Shown here: in pieces, positions 26,063 through 34,875 of the stretch
Position numbering within the stretch: the first letter of the stretch is position 1
Layout: every line of letters starts with the position of its first letter
Assembly: GCF_000303155.1 (NCBI RefSeq)
Contig: NC_018719.1
Coordinates: 1,674,001-1,738,000 of the forward strand
DNA: 64,000 nucleotides
Direction of reading: 5' to 3'
Source of the DNA: Candidatus Nitrososphaera gargensis Ga9.2
Lineage (GTDB): Archaea; Thermoproteota; Nitrososphaeria; Nitrososphaerales; Nitrososphaeraceae
The notes under the pieces: model-generated
Told to the model about the DNA's origin: nothing
Seen by the model: the letters and a program-made list of their open reading frames with translations, nothing else
Database searches by the model: none
Made by a program: the position numbers and the translations under genes

Positions 26063-27463
26063 CTACCACTGGGAATGCGCCCGTATAGTCTGCTGCTTCT
26101 TATTGTTAAGGTAGTCGGTCAGTAGCACCTTGTCAATGTCTGCAGGGTTGATGTAGTATGACCTGCCCTTGACGTACTTTTCCATTTCGTTGACGTATCC
26201 AAGCAGGGAATCTTCTTCACTTACCATTATTGTGTCAATGTCAATGTTCTGCGAGTGCACTTTTTTCGCTTCCACTATCGTGCGCTCGCCTATGTACTGG
26301 TCTACCTGCCGATAGCGATAGCACAGGTAAACAAGCTCGCCAGACGCTATGTCCAAATTCATGCTGTTTTCCTGCTTGACAGTGTCAAGCGTCTGCCTGT
26401 CTGGCGTATAAAAATGTGAATATGGCCTCTGCGAAAGTATCTTGTCCTGCTCGCTCTTGTCGTCGATAAAGCAGGCGCTTGGGTGGCCGTCTGTCACAAG
26501 AACGATCCTCTTGTTCAGCGCGCCGTCCTTTTGCAGCATCTTGCTTGCAAGCCTGAACGCGGCTTGGTAGTTGGTATAGTGGAGAAAGTCCGAGCCCGGC
26601 TCAAACGTCTTTAAGTAAGGAATGTCGTTTGGCGCAACCTTTGACGCAAGCGCGCCAAAGCCCACGATGTAGACTGAGTCTGAGGGGAAGAACTTTCTGT
26701 TCAAAAGATAGAGACTCCAGAGCGCCCTCTTTGCGGCCTCTATCCTGCTCATATCGCCGTACATCGAGGAGTAGCGCATGGTCGAGCTCAGGTCGATGCA
26801 GTAGACGACTGCGACACGCACATCCTGCATTGTCTCGTACTCTTCAAAGTCCTCCACATCGATCTGCAGCGGCAGCTTTAGCTTGCCCCCATCCTTTGAC
26901 ATGCGCTGGATGGTGTTCAACAGTGACTTGGGCACGTTGAGAAGCCGGATGTCGTCGCCCGGTTCGTACTTTTTGCTGGTGTCAAGAACGAGCGAGCCGC
27001 TTCCAATGTCGCGCGTTTCGTGCATGCCGTACTCGCCGGCCTTGAGCGCCTTCATCACGTCGCTCAGCATCCTGTTGCCTATCTCGTTAAATCCCTTTGA
27101 GCTGAGCCACTTGGGCGAGTCCTTTAGGTAGCCCTTGTTCATCAGCTGCCTTACAAGGGGTATGCCGGAATTGTCGCTGTCCGTTTCACCTTCCGATCCT
27201 GTCTGCGAGCCGGGCTGCTGTTGTTGCTCCCATTCTTGCCCTTGTTGCTGCAACAGGGCTCCCTGCAGCGCCTGCTCCAGCTCCTGCAGGCTGGGTGTCT
27301 TTTCCCTGAGCGCTTCCCTGCCCAATGCCTTCAGTAGTTTGTCAAGCACGTCGCGTGGAAGCTCGCGCTCGCCCTGGCTCTGCTGCTTTTGCTCTTGCCC
27401 CTCTTTGTCAAGTGGAAAATATACGAATTTCTTGCTGCCCGGGACGCTACTGTGCGAGTCCAT
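26063..27463 (-). CDS. VWA-domain protein (ChlD/CoxE-like partner of an AAA+ ATPase)
   Basis: A 466-residue protein. A Gln/Ser-rich, disordered N-terminus (residues 20-95, QQQGQEWEQQQQ) is followed by a middle domain and a von Willebrand A domain from about residue 220. The metal-ion site DLSST (AVVYCIDLSSTMRYS) and the VTDGHPS segment are present. It overlaps the AAA+ gene by 17 bases, so both are co-translated. MoxR/ChlI ATPases with VWA partners insert metals or remodel proteins. Which target is served here is unknown; cobalt or magnesium chelation and enzyme activation are candidates. Confidence 0.85.
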   Translation of the reverse strand: MDSHSSVPGSKKFVYFPLDKEGQEQKQQSQGERELPRDVLDKLLKALGREALREKTPSLQELEQALQGALLQQQGQEWEQQQQPGSQTGSEGETDSDNSGIPLVRQLMNKGYLKDSPKWLSSKGFNEIGNRMLSDVMKALKAGEYGMHETRDIGSGSLVLDTSKKYEPGDDIRLLNVPKSLLNTIQRMSKDGGKLKLPLQIDVEDFEEYETMQDVRVAVVYCIDLSSTMRYSSMYGDMSRIEAAKRALWSLYLLNRKFFPSDSVYIVGFGALASKVAPNDIPYLKTFEPGSDFLHYTNYQAAFRLASKMLQKDGALNKRIVLVTDGHPSACFIDDKSEQDKILSQRPYSHFYTPDRQTLDTVKQENSMNLDIASGELVYLCYRYRQVDQYIGERTIVEAKKVHSQNIDIDTIMVSEEDSLLGYVNEMEKYVKGRSYYINPADIDKVLLTDYLNNKKQQTIRAHSQW

Positions 27464-29102
27464 AGCTGTTGTCCTTTCTATCCAGGATCGGCGGCTGCGT
27501 GTGGCGCAGCCCCTCTAGTATTACTTCGGTCACTGCAGCGGTGAACTCGCCGTTCAGATCGGGTGTAAATAAAATGCTGTCAGTCCTGATGCCAAGCTGC
27601 TTGGCTCTCTCGACCAGCTGCTTTTGCTCGTCCTTTACAGTGCCGATCGTCTCGTTGACTGCAGCCTTGAGCCCGGGGAACTTGGCCAGTTGCGATTCAT
27701 AGTCAGGGCTCTTGCTGATGCCGCCGCTGCCAACCAGTGCCTGCGACACTTGGAACGCTTTGTTCTTTGCAAAGTCGTTCTTTACCTTTATCAGTTGCTC
27801 TGGGGCAAGCTTTTGTATGTATTCAAGCGCCACTTCCTTGAGCGCGCTCTCTATGATCGAATCGAGCACATTTTTCCTATTCTCCCGCGTGTCCTCCATC
27901 TCTGCAAGCTCGAACTTGCTTGACTGGTGTATGCAGTGTATGTCGCAAAAGCGCGGGATTGCTTTGACGCCAAAAGTGATAGAGCGGGTGCGCTCGGCTT
28001 CCCCTATCATCATCTCCATCGAATGCACCGACATCCTGACGCTCACGCCCTTGTTGTGGTTGACATCGTGATGGGCACGTGTCATCTGCGTTATCTTGGC
28101 TATCGTCCTTACGATAAAGACAGGCAGCATCACGTTCTTGGCGTCAGCAATCCTCGACTCCTGCACTGTTATGAGCATCTCGTCTTCCACAGTCCTCGGG
28201 TAATGGGTGTCAACGTGGCTCCTGAGCCTGTCAAACAAGGGCTCAATTATCTTGCCCGAGTGGGTATAGTCGATCGGGTTTGCCGTCGCGATTATCTTGA
28301 CATCCGGCTTGAAGACGGCAGGATAAGCGCCGGTGGTGAACTTGCCTTCCTGCAGGACACTTAGCAGGGACACCTGCTTGCGCGGGTCGAGCACTGGCAG
28401 CTCGTCGATGCACAAAATGCCATGCCTTGCCTGCAACAGCTGGCCGGCGGAATACGATTCCATGCTATAGAGCTCGACGCCTTTCTTCGCTATCTTGATG
28501 GCATCAATCTGGCCTACAAGATCTTTAACGGAAATGTCCGGTGTCGATAGAATGTACTTGTACCTGTCCGCGCCGCTTATCCAGTCTATCTTTGTTTCCA
28601 GCTTGTTTGATCTGATAATGTCTTCGCACTCTGGCGAAACGGTGAACTCGGGCTGGGTGCGCACGACCTCAGAGTCTGACAAAAGGGCGGTCAGCTGGTC
28701 TTCAGGGATCGAGGTCGGGATGTCATTCGTCACAGTCCCCCTCACAACTGGGATTGGCGACAAGAGGTTCTTCGCTATGGCCTCTGCGATCTTGGTCTTT
28801 GCCTGACCGATCTGGCCGACAAGCAAGAGATCATGACCTGATAAAATGGCCCTGTTGACCGCAGGAATGACATCATCGTCATAACCAATGATGCCTGGGT
28901 ACGGGTGCTCGCCCTTCTTCAACTTGGCAATAAGGTTGCCGCGCATCTGCTCTTCAACTGTGACATGCTTGTAGTTTATCTTCAAAAGATCGCCGAGCGT
29001 CTTTACCTGCTTGTAGTCTTCGGGGACACCGGGCATAATTTCAGTGTATTTTGGCTTGGTGGTATAAGAGCGGTGGACCATTTCCTCTATTTTCGCACTC
29101 AT
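27447..29102 (-). CDS. MoxR/ChlI-type AAA+ ATPase
   Basis: About 551 residues from ATG 29102; an in-frame GTG at 29132 is also possible. The P-loop reads LVGQIGQAKTKIAEA, with Ala in place of the last Gly before Lys-Thr. Walker B is GILCIDELPVLD, sensor 1 is IIATANPIDYT and the arginine region is FDRLRSHVDTHYP. A C-terminal helical lid follows. The VWA gene is directly downstream and overlaps. The pair matches magnesium-chelatase ChlI/ChlD-like and MoxR/VWA systems. The unusual P-loop should be checked for activity. Confidence 0.88.
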   Translation of the reverse strand: MSAKIEEMVHRSYTTKPKYTEIMPGVPEDYKQVKTLGDLLKINYKHVTVEEQMRGNLIAKLKKGEHPYPGIIGYDDDVIPAVNRAILSGHDLLLVGQIGQAKTKIAEAIAKNLLSPIPVVRGTVTNDIPTSIPEDQLTALLSDSEVVRTQPEFTVSPECEDIIRSNKLETKIDWISGADRYKYILSTPDISVKDLVGQIDAIKIAKKGVELYSMESYSAGQLLQARHGILCIDELPVLDPRKQVSLLSVLQEGKFTTGAYPAVFKPDVKIIATANPIDYTHSGKIIEPLFDRLRSHVDTHYPRTVEDEMLITVQESRIADAKNVMLPVFIVRTIAKITQMTRAHHDVNHNKGVSVRMSVHSMEMMIGEAERTRSITFGVKAIPRFCDIHCIHQSSKFELAEMEDTRENRKNVLDSIIESALKEVALEYIQKLAPEQLIKVKNDFAKNKAFQVSQALVGSGGISKSPDYESQLAKFPGLKAAVNETIGTVKDEQKQLVERAKQLGIRTDSILFTPDLNGEFTAAVTEVILEGLRHTQPPILDRKDNSYGLAQ

Positions 29103-29156
29103 TCTCGAGACGGGACTTCGCGGTCTCTGCACAAATTTAAAGATTGTTAGAAATAA

Positions 29157-29273
29157 TCAGTGGTTCTCGATCGCCAGTTCCAGCTGCCTCTGGTACTCTT
29201 CAATGGCAAGCTCTTCTGCGGTCTTTTTTGACGCGACAAGTTTCTGGACGCCGGCCTGTTTCTTCGTAGTCAT
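29157..29273 (-). CDS. Very small charged unknown protein
   Basis: A 38-residue protein starting at ATG 29273 (MTTKKQAGVQKLVASKKTAEELAIEEY...). The frame is open further upstream to 29342, but that part is unlike the rest. It is Lys/Glu-rich and helical, with no cysteines. It lies directly upstream of the AAA+ ATPase on the same strand and divergent from uS13. I do not recognise it; expression is unproven. Confidence 0.45.
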   Translation of the reverse strand: MTTKKQAGVQKLVASKKTAEELAIEEYQRQLELAIENH

Positions 29274-29480
29274 TCTTCCAGTGTCTCTGCCCACAATCAG
29301 CTTATAATGCTTTACATGAATCAAAACGCACCATACAACCAAAAAATTTGATAAAATTGCCCTGAGCTTTCAATATTAGGTATTGCAGGCCCTTGTGCAG
29401 GCGCCTTTGTTGTAAATATTCCAGCTTTTGTGCGTGCGGTACCCAGATTGGTTTTTATTGCCGATTTTGTTTCGTGATTA

Positions 29481-30128
29481 ATGAATTTGTCCGCATCCGA
29501 GTACAAACATATCCTCAGAATTGCCGGCAAGGACATTGAGGGCAGCAAGAAAGTAATTGTTGCTGTCAGTGAAATTAAAGGCATAGGTTACAATTTTGCT
29601 CAGGTTTTGACGCAGACCCTCAACATCAACCCAGACAAACGTGTCGGGTTTTTGACAGATAGCGAGCTTGGCGAGCTCGAGCAGGCGATCGCCCACCCGG
29701 ACAAGGCAGGCGTCCCAGCATGGTACCTTAACCGGAGAAAGAACATGGACACTGGATCGAACCACCACATGATAACATCTGATCTTGATTTTGCTTCTTC
29801 AAACGATATCGAGCGCGAAAAGATGGTGATGAGCTGGCGCGGCTACAGGCACATGTTTGGCCTGAGAGTAAGGGGCCAGCGCACAAGGACAACCGGCAGG
29901 AAGGGCGGCGCAGTTGGAGTAAAGAAGGTCAAGGCGATGCCTGGCGCAGCACCGGCGGCAGCCGGCGCAGCAGCTCCAGCGGCACCGGCGGCAGCTGGCA
30001 GTGCCAAGCCAGCGGCTGGTGCAGCAGCCTCGGCAGCGGGTGCAGCAAAACCAGCAGCAGGCGCAGCTCCAGCAGCGGGTGGTGGTGCCAAGCAAGCAGC
30101 ACCGGCAAAGGAGCAGGCAAAGAAATAG
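29481..30128 (+). CDS. rps13: Small-subunit ribosomal protein uS13 with Ala/Pro-rich tail
   Basis: A 215-residue uS13, which lies in the head of the small ribosomal subunit and contacts tRNA and the large subunit. The normal archaeal uS13 occupies residues 1-150 (ILRIAGKDIEGSKKVIVAVS, GIGYNFAQVL, the C-terminal RGYRHMFGLRVRGQRTRTTGR). From about residue 151 a 65-residue tail of Ala, Pro, Gly and a few Lys follows, repeating AAGAAKPAAGA-type units. The tail is low-complexity and likely disordered. uS4 follows 16 bases downstream. The usual uS11 and RpoD do not follow here. Confidence 0.95.
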   Translation: MNLSASEYKHILRIAGKDIEGSKKVIVAVSEIKGIGYNFAQVLTQTLNINPDKRVGFLTDSELGELEQAIAHPDKAGVPAWYLNRRKNMDTGSNHHMITSDLDFASSNDIEREKMVMSWRGYRHMFGLRVRGQRTRTTGRKGGAVGVKKVKAMPGAAPAAAGAAAPAAPAAAGSAKPAAGAAASAAGAAKPAAGAAPAAGGGAKQAAPAKEQAKK

Positions 30129-30144
30129 AGGTGCGTGGTGCTAG

Positions 30145-30657
30145 ATGGGAGATCCTCGTAAATCAAAGAAACTATACCGCAGACCAAGGATGATCTGGAC
30201 CACAGACCAGCTGAATGCCGAGCTCTACATCATGGGTTCGTACGGCCTTCGGAACAAGCGCGAGTTATGGAAGGCACAGACTGAGGTCGCAAGGATCAGG
30301 AATCAAGCCCGCGCACTTTTGGCGCTGTCTGCGGAAGCAAGGGCAGAGAAGGAAAAGAGGCTGCTTAACTTTTTGAACAGGCTTGGTCTTGCAAAAGAGG
30401 GAGCGACCCTTGATGACATTTTGAACCTGAAGGTCGAGGACCTGCTTGAGCGCAGGCTGCAGACGATTGTCATGAAAAAGTCAGGCACCAAGTCGCCTTA
30501 CCAGGCAAGGCAGATGGTGAGCCACGGCCACGTCTCGATAGGCAGCCGCAAGGTCAACATCCCTGGCTACCTTGTCAGGACAGAAGAAGAGCCGCAGATC
30601 CTGCTCCATATCGAGCTGCCAAGCGCCGCCGCTGCAGCGCAGCCGTCAGCGTCATAG
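30145..30657 (+). CDS. rps4: Small-subunit ribosomal protein uS4
   Basis: A 170-residue archaeal-type uS4, an early-assembling 16S rRNA binding protein. Typical features: the start MGDPRKSKKLYRRP, YGLRNKRELWKAQTEVARIR, the S4 RNA-binding domain LERRLQTIV...ARQMVSHGHVSIGSRKVNIPGYLV. The C-terminal 15 residues are Ala/Ser-rich. It shares a transcript with uS13. The 3' end overlaps the convergent HTH gene by six bases. Confidence 0.95.
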   Translation: MGDPRKSKKLYRRPRMIWTTDQLNAELYIMGSYGLRNKRELWKAQTEVARIRNQARALLALSAEARAEKEKRLLNFLNRLGLAKEGATLDDILNLKVEDLLERRLQTIVMKKSGTKSPYQARQMVSHGHVSIGSRKVNIPGYLVRTEEEPQILLHIELPSAAAAAQPSAS

Positions 30658-31602
30658 GCCGCTTACGATGTCCACGTGGTCTATTTTGCCGTCAGAGTTC
30701 ATATCAAAGCCCTGAACCACAAGCGCCCAGTAGTCCTCCCCGTTGTACTTTTTTAACACCTCTTCGCTGTAGTTGGTAAGCGCAATCACAGCAGACTTGG
30801 TGCCAGCCGACCGCACGCCGGCGACCACAACTATGCTCGAGTTGCTGTCGTACGGGTTCTTTATCTTGGCAATCAGGCCATGGTTGTCAAGGCCGTAGCG
30901 GTTGCCTGATCCGTCGATGAGGCCAGACCAGAAATTCTTCTCGTCGAACCTTACCGGCAGGTAACGGTTGAATTCCGCTGTCAAGATATTTGTTCCTGGG
31001 CCCCCGATCGTTATCAGGTTGTTGCCAGTCAGCATCTTTTCTGCCTTGGCATCGACGTCCAGCTTGACCACAAACTCTGAGGGGACAGCGCTTGTGATGT
31101 GGCCCAGAAAGAAGGCAAGGTGCACCGCATAGTGCCCGTCCCTTGCAGAGGACTTGTACGGACCGTGCGGGTCGGGCGCGCCCACCACAATGAGCCCTTT
31201 GAACTCCCTGCCTGCAACAAAGTTTTCAAAGAATCTTGAAGTGCTAGGGTGCCCGCCTGCCGGCATCGATCCAAGTTTTGTTTCGCCCCAGTCCATCTCT
31301 ATCCCAAACGATGGGCTTGACGCCTGATAGAGCCGGGCGGTTCCTCCCCTGACAAAGTTTCTGCCGACCTCTTGGACGGCGCCGATGCTGACCAGCTTGC
31401 GTATGTAGTAATATGCGCTCTGCTCATAGATCTTTAATTCTTTTGCAACCTGCGCCGGGTACATCGGTCCTCTTGAAAGCAGCTCCATTATGCGCCACGC
31501 CACAGGGTTTGAGAGCACACGCATCCGCTCCACGTCTCGGAACACTACGATCTTTTTGGCCAACGCCTGCCCGTCGCTTTCTGAAATGAGCTTCTTTTCC
31601 AA
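30652..31602 (-). CDS. HTH regulator fused to an S-layer-like domain with an EF-hand-like C-terminus
   Basis: A 316-residue protein. Residues 20-100 are an ArsR-type winged helix (LSNPVAWRIMELLSRGPMYPAQVAKE, then the YYYIRKLVSIGAVQEVG wing). Residues 130-295 hold a domain with FKGLIVVGAPDPHGPYKS, NNLITIGGPGTNILTAEFNRYLP and IVVVAGVRSAGTKSAVIAL, which resembles the domain seen in archaeal S-layer glycoproteins. The last residues GFDMNSDGKIDHVDIV match a calcium-binding loop with DxNxDG. There is no signal peptide, so the protein should be cytoplasmic. It could sense a ligand through the S-layer-like part. Its target is unknown. Confidence 0.7.
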   Translation of the reverse strand: MEKKLISESDGQALAKKIVVFRDVERMRVLSNPVAWRIMELLSRGPMYPAQVAKELKIYEQSAYYYIRKLVSIGAVQEVGRNFVRGGTARLYQASSPSFGIEMDWGETKLGSMPAGGHPSTSRFFENFVAGREFKGLIVVGAPDPHGPYKSSARDGHYAVHLAFFLGHITSAVPSEFVVKLDVDAKAEKMLTGNNLITIGGPGTNILTAEFNRYLPVRFDEKNFWSGLIDGSGNRYGLDNHGLIAKIKNPYDSNSSIVVVAGVRSAGTKSAVIALTNYSEEVLKKYNGEDYWALVVQGFDMNSDGKIDHVDIVSGL

Positions 31603-31755
31603 CAGCTATCAATTCCTGCATACCACTATATAACGTTATGTAGCGGTACAAAGCTATATTTGGTTGAGCGTGCATGGACCATTATAAAATATTATTGAAT
31701 GGTAGTTTTCCAAGTTCAATAGTACTTAAAAGCACGACCGGGCTGCTTTTGTTCG

Positions 31756-33519
31756 ATGTGCTCGATTATAGGATACAAAGGCAAGAACGCTGCCGCCCCA
31801 ATACTGGTTGACAGCCTCAAGAGGATGGAATACAGAGGTTATGATAGCGTCGGGGTCGCCACGTTTGACAGCGGCAACATTCTGGTTCGCAAGGGCACGG
31901 GCAAGGTTATCGAAGTTAACAGAAACCTGAACATCGACCAGATGTCCGGCAAGATTGGCATCGGGCACACCCGGTGGGCCACGCACGGCGGAGTGACTGA
32001 CAAAAACGCCCACCCGCATTCTGCCTGCAAGAACAACATTGCAGTTGTCCACAATGGCATTATTGAAAATTATAAAGAGCTCAAACAGGAGTTGATCGAG
32101 GTGGGCCACACTTTTGCAAGTGAAACCGACAGTGAAGTGATCGCCCACCTTCTTGAAATCCACTTTAGCAGTGGCAACAACATCAAGCAGGCAATGATCG
32201 ATACCTGTAAGAGGCTCAAGGGCAACTATGCCTTTGTCGCGGTCTTTCAGGACGGCACCATATGCGGGGCAAGGTACGAAGAGCCGCTTGTCATCGGCGT
32301 CGCAAACGACGGCTACTTTGTCTCGAGCGACGTGTTGGGCTTTCTGCAGTATACTGACAAGGCGATATTCCTTGAAAATGGCGACATTTGCATCGTCGAC
32401 AATTCAAAACTAGAGATCTTTGATTTTGAAGGCAGGCCCATCGCGCATCCAATAACGCAGGTGGCGTGGGAGTTGGGCGACATCGACAAGGGCAAGTACG
32501 CGCACTATACCCTCAAGGAGATAAACGACCAGAGGCTGACTGTTGTGCACGCCGGCAGGCAGGACGAGGCGACAATGGAAAAGTTCTGCAATATCCTTGC
32601 TAGTGCAAAGGACATCTATATCACGGGCAGCGGCACGAGCTACCACTCTGCGCTCATCTTCAAACATATGCTGGCACGCTTTGGCAAGATAAGGGCTGAA
32701 ACTGTGATGTCGAGCGAATCGCAGTACGCGCTTGCGTCTATGGACAGCAATTCGGTGCTGGTAGCGATTTCGCAGAGTGGCGAAACCGCGGACGTTTTGG
32801 ATTCTGTCAGGCTCGCAAAGAACCAAGGGGCCAATGTACTTTCAATAGTTAATGTTACAACGTCTTCGCTTGCAAGGGCAAGCGATGCGTATCTGTCGAC
32901 AAACTGCGGGCCAGAGATCGGAGTTGCAGCAACAAAGAGCTTTACAGGCCAGTTGGCGCTCATCTACAACGTCACAGACAGGCTATGCAAGAACTGCCTA
33001 GAGACTGAAAAGGCCGAGTTTGCAGTGGCGGTCGAGAACATTATCGCCAACCAAGCAAGCATCATAAAGGTTGCAGAGCAGATGAAGGACGCGTCTGACA
33101 TTTACCTGCTTGGCAGATCGCTCCATTACCCAATCGCACTTGAAGGCGCGCTCAAGCTCAAAGAGCTTGCCTATGTCCATGCTGAAGGCATCGCGGCAGG
33201 CGAGCTAAAGCACGGGCCGCTTGCGCTCATGGAAAAGAACACGTTTGTCATAATGATAAACCCGCGCGACGCCACATTCAACGACACGATTTCAAACGCG
33301 CACGAAATAAAGGCCAGAGGCGCAACGGTCATTGGCATCTCAGACCGCAAGGACGATGTCTATGACTATTGGATCGAGATACCGCACCTCAAGGAGGAGG
33401 CATACTACCCGATAGTCGAAGTGATACCGCTGCAGATACTGGCTTACCAGCTGGCGCTTGCCAAGAACGCGGACCCAGACTACCCGAGGAACTTGGCAAA
33501 GTCTGTTACGGTAAGATAG
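31756..33519 (+). CDS. glmS: Glutamine-fructose-6-phosphate aminotransferase (isomerizing)
   Basis: A 587-residue enzyme making glucosamine-6-phosphate, the first step to UDP-GlcNAc for surface glycans. The N-terminal glutaminase domain starts MCSIIGYKG, with Cys2 as nucleophile after Met removal, and has GIGHTRWATHGGV and HNGIIENY. Two SIS isomerase domains follow (ITGSGTSYHSALI and SQSGETADV; then LGRSLHYPIALEGALKLKE). It ends with the conserved DYPRNLAKSVTV. The length is normal. It starts 153 bases after the start of the divergent HTH/S-layer-like gene, so the interval holds two promoters. Confidence 0.97.
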   Translation: MCSIIGYKGKNAAAPILVDSLKRMEYRGYDSVGVATFDSGNILVRKGTGKVIEVNRNLNIDQMSGKIGIGHTRWATHGGVTDKNAHPHSACKNNIAVVHNGIIENYKELKQELIEVGHTFASETDSEVIAHLLEIHFSSGNNIKQAMIDTCKRLKGNYAFVAVFQDGTICGARYEEPLVIGVANDGYFVSSDVLGFLQYTDKAIFLENGDICIVDNSKLEIFDFEGRPIAHPITQVAWELGDIDKGKYAHYTLKEINDQRLTVVHAGRQDEATMEKFCNILASAKDIYITGSGTSYHSALIFKHMLARFGKIRAETVMSSESQYALASMDSNSVLVAISQSGETADVLDSVRLAKNQGANVLSIVNVTTSSLARASDAYLSTNCGPEIGVAATKSFTGQLALIYNVTDRLCKNCLETEKAEFAVAVENIIANQASIIKVAEQMKDASDIYLLGRSLHYPIALEGALKLKELAYVHAEGIAAGELKHGPLALMEKNTFVIMINPRDATFNDTISNAHEIKARGATVIGISDRKDDVYDYWIEIPHLKEEAYYPIVEVIPLQILAYQLALAKNADPDYPRNLAKSVTVR

Positions 33520-33544
33520 GCAAAAGAGCAAGACCGTGTGATGG

Positions 33545-34060
33545 ATGCTAGCCAGATTTTTTGAAGTCGGGGAAACCAGAGACAAAGGCAAAGGGCTTTT
33601 TGCAAAAGAACTGGTGCCAAAAGGCACCATAGTCTTTTTTGAATGCAAGCAGTGCAAGAGGATTTCAAAGGACGACTTGCTGGCAGAAGAAGAGAAGGCC
33701 TTTGTGCAAAAATACGGATATACAAAAGCTGACGGCTCGTACCTTGTTCCCTGCGACGAAATTATCTACTTTAACCATTCGTGCAACGCCAACATACTTT
33801 GGCCGCGGATTTGACATAATAGTTTGCCAGAGGAGAAGAGGCGACGTACGGCTACAGGCTTTTCCACGACAGCCCGGAGCAGGCGTTCCACTGCCTCTGC
33901 GGAAGATGTCTGCTGCAAGATTGTCAGGTGCGTCCATCCTCCGGAAAAGCTAAGAAGTTTCTGGGATGTAAGGATCGATTCGGCCATGAAAAAGCAAGGA
34001 TGCAGTATACCAGTCGTTAGGAAAATTGCTAGAATGAAAATAAAGGAAAAAAGGATATGA
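33545..34060 (+). pseudogene. SET-domain protein, frameshifted
   Basis: The first frame (ATG 33545) encodes the start of a SET domain: TRDKGKGLFAKELVPKGTIV, then the active-site-type NHSCNANI, where it breaks near 33795-33805. Other frames continue with FDIIV, then (from about 33838) EATYGYRLFHDSPEQAFHCLCG, and finally, after about 33900, EDVCCKIVRCVHPPEKLRSFW to TGA 34058-34060. Three frame changes are needed. SET domains normally methylate protein lysines; the archaeal targets are unknown. It lies 25 bases after glmS on the same strand. Confidence 0.8.
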
Positions 34061-34069
34061 GGATGCTTT

Positions 34070-34732
34070 CTAGAACTGTGCGTTCTCGCTTGTAGTAGTA
34101 GTTCCTGTGCGGGTGCTTGAGGACCCGATAGGCACGTCTGGAAAGCTGTCGGTCATTCTCTGTTCTGCCACCGCGCCTGCCTCTGCGAGTATCCTGTCCA
34201 CTTCTTCGCCGCTTGCGTCAAAGGCGAACGAGGTGTTGCTCATGCTTCCTGCGCTCATCATGATATCGCTGAACACTCCGTTGATCTCTCCCAGTTCCCT
34301 GTCTACTTCTGGCATCACGCCTGCAAGTCCTGACCTTACTCTCGTCAGTGCGCCCATCGCCGGACCTATTGCTACCATCACGTCTCCAAGGTCGATAGTG
34401 GATTCCAACCTGAGCTGTATCTGTTCCAGTGCCATCTTTAGTTGCGAGATCATTTTGATCGTCTTTCTTACTTGGGCGATCTCATTTGATAGCATCTTGC
34501 CATGTTGAGTGTCATGTCTCTGAAGAGCGGAAACTACTTGATTGAAGAGTGACTTTTCTTTGCTTCGTAGTTTTTCCAAAATCGTCTCTAGTTTTTGGTT
34601 CTGTGCTTGTATCTTGTTCTTTGCAAGTTCGATTCTCGGTTTCAGTGGTTGCTGAGGACCGATGTTCTGCTTGATCCTCTCAGACATATTCGGCTTATTG
34701 TCCTTTACCCAGTTGCTGCTGAAGCTCGTCAT
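34070..34732 (-). CDS. cdvB: CdvB-family (ESCRT-III / Snf7) protein
   Basis: About 220 residues from ATG 34732 (MTSFSSNWVKD); an in-frame upstream start gives four more. It has long charged helices typical of the Snf7 fold (ELAKNKIQAQNQKLETILEKL, RKTIKMISQLKMALEQIQLRLEST), then a hydrophobic hinge and a helix near residues 150-185. The C-terminal 25 residues are Ser/Thr-rich. Cdv proteins form the membrane-cutting polymer in cell division. Thaumarchaea carry several CdvB paralogues. No CdvA or CdvC is next to it, so it may be an accessory paralogue. Confidence 0.88.
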   Translation of the reverse strand: MTSFSSNWVKDNKPNMSERIKQNIGPQQPLKPRIELAKNKIQAQNQKLETILEKLRSKEKSLFNQVVSALQRHDTQHGKMLSNEIAQVRKTIKMISQLKMALEQIQLRLESTIDLGDVMVAIGPAMGALTRVRSGLAGVMPEVDRELGEINGVFSDIMMSAGSMSNTSFAFDASGEEVDRILAEAGAVAEQRMTDSFPDVPIGSSSTRTGTTTTSENAQF

Positions 34733-34875
34733 GCCAACTAGCAAAAGGAAACGGCGTTAAATAGAAATGTCATAATTGAATAACCAAGTGGTAATATTTT
34801 GTAGACATGCGTTCGCTGCTTATAGAACTAAATTGGAAAAGCTATTAAATGCAATACATACACGCTAGAGGTATA

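Noticed and set aside
27447-29102. The AAA+ ATPase as a missing GvpN
   Set aside because: GvpN is a MoxR-type ATPase, but this gene is 13 kb from the gvp cluster, larger, and clearly paired with a VWA gene.
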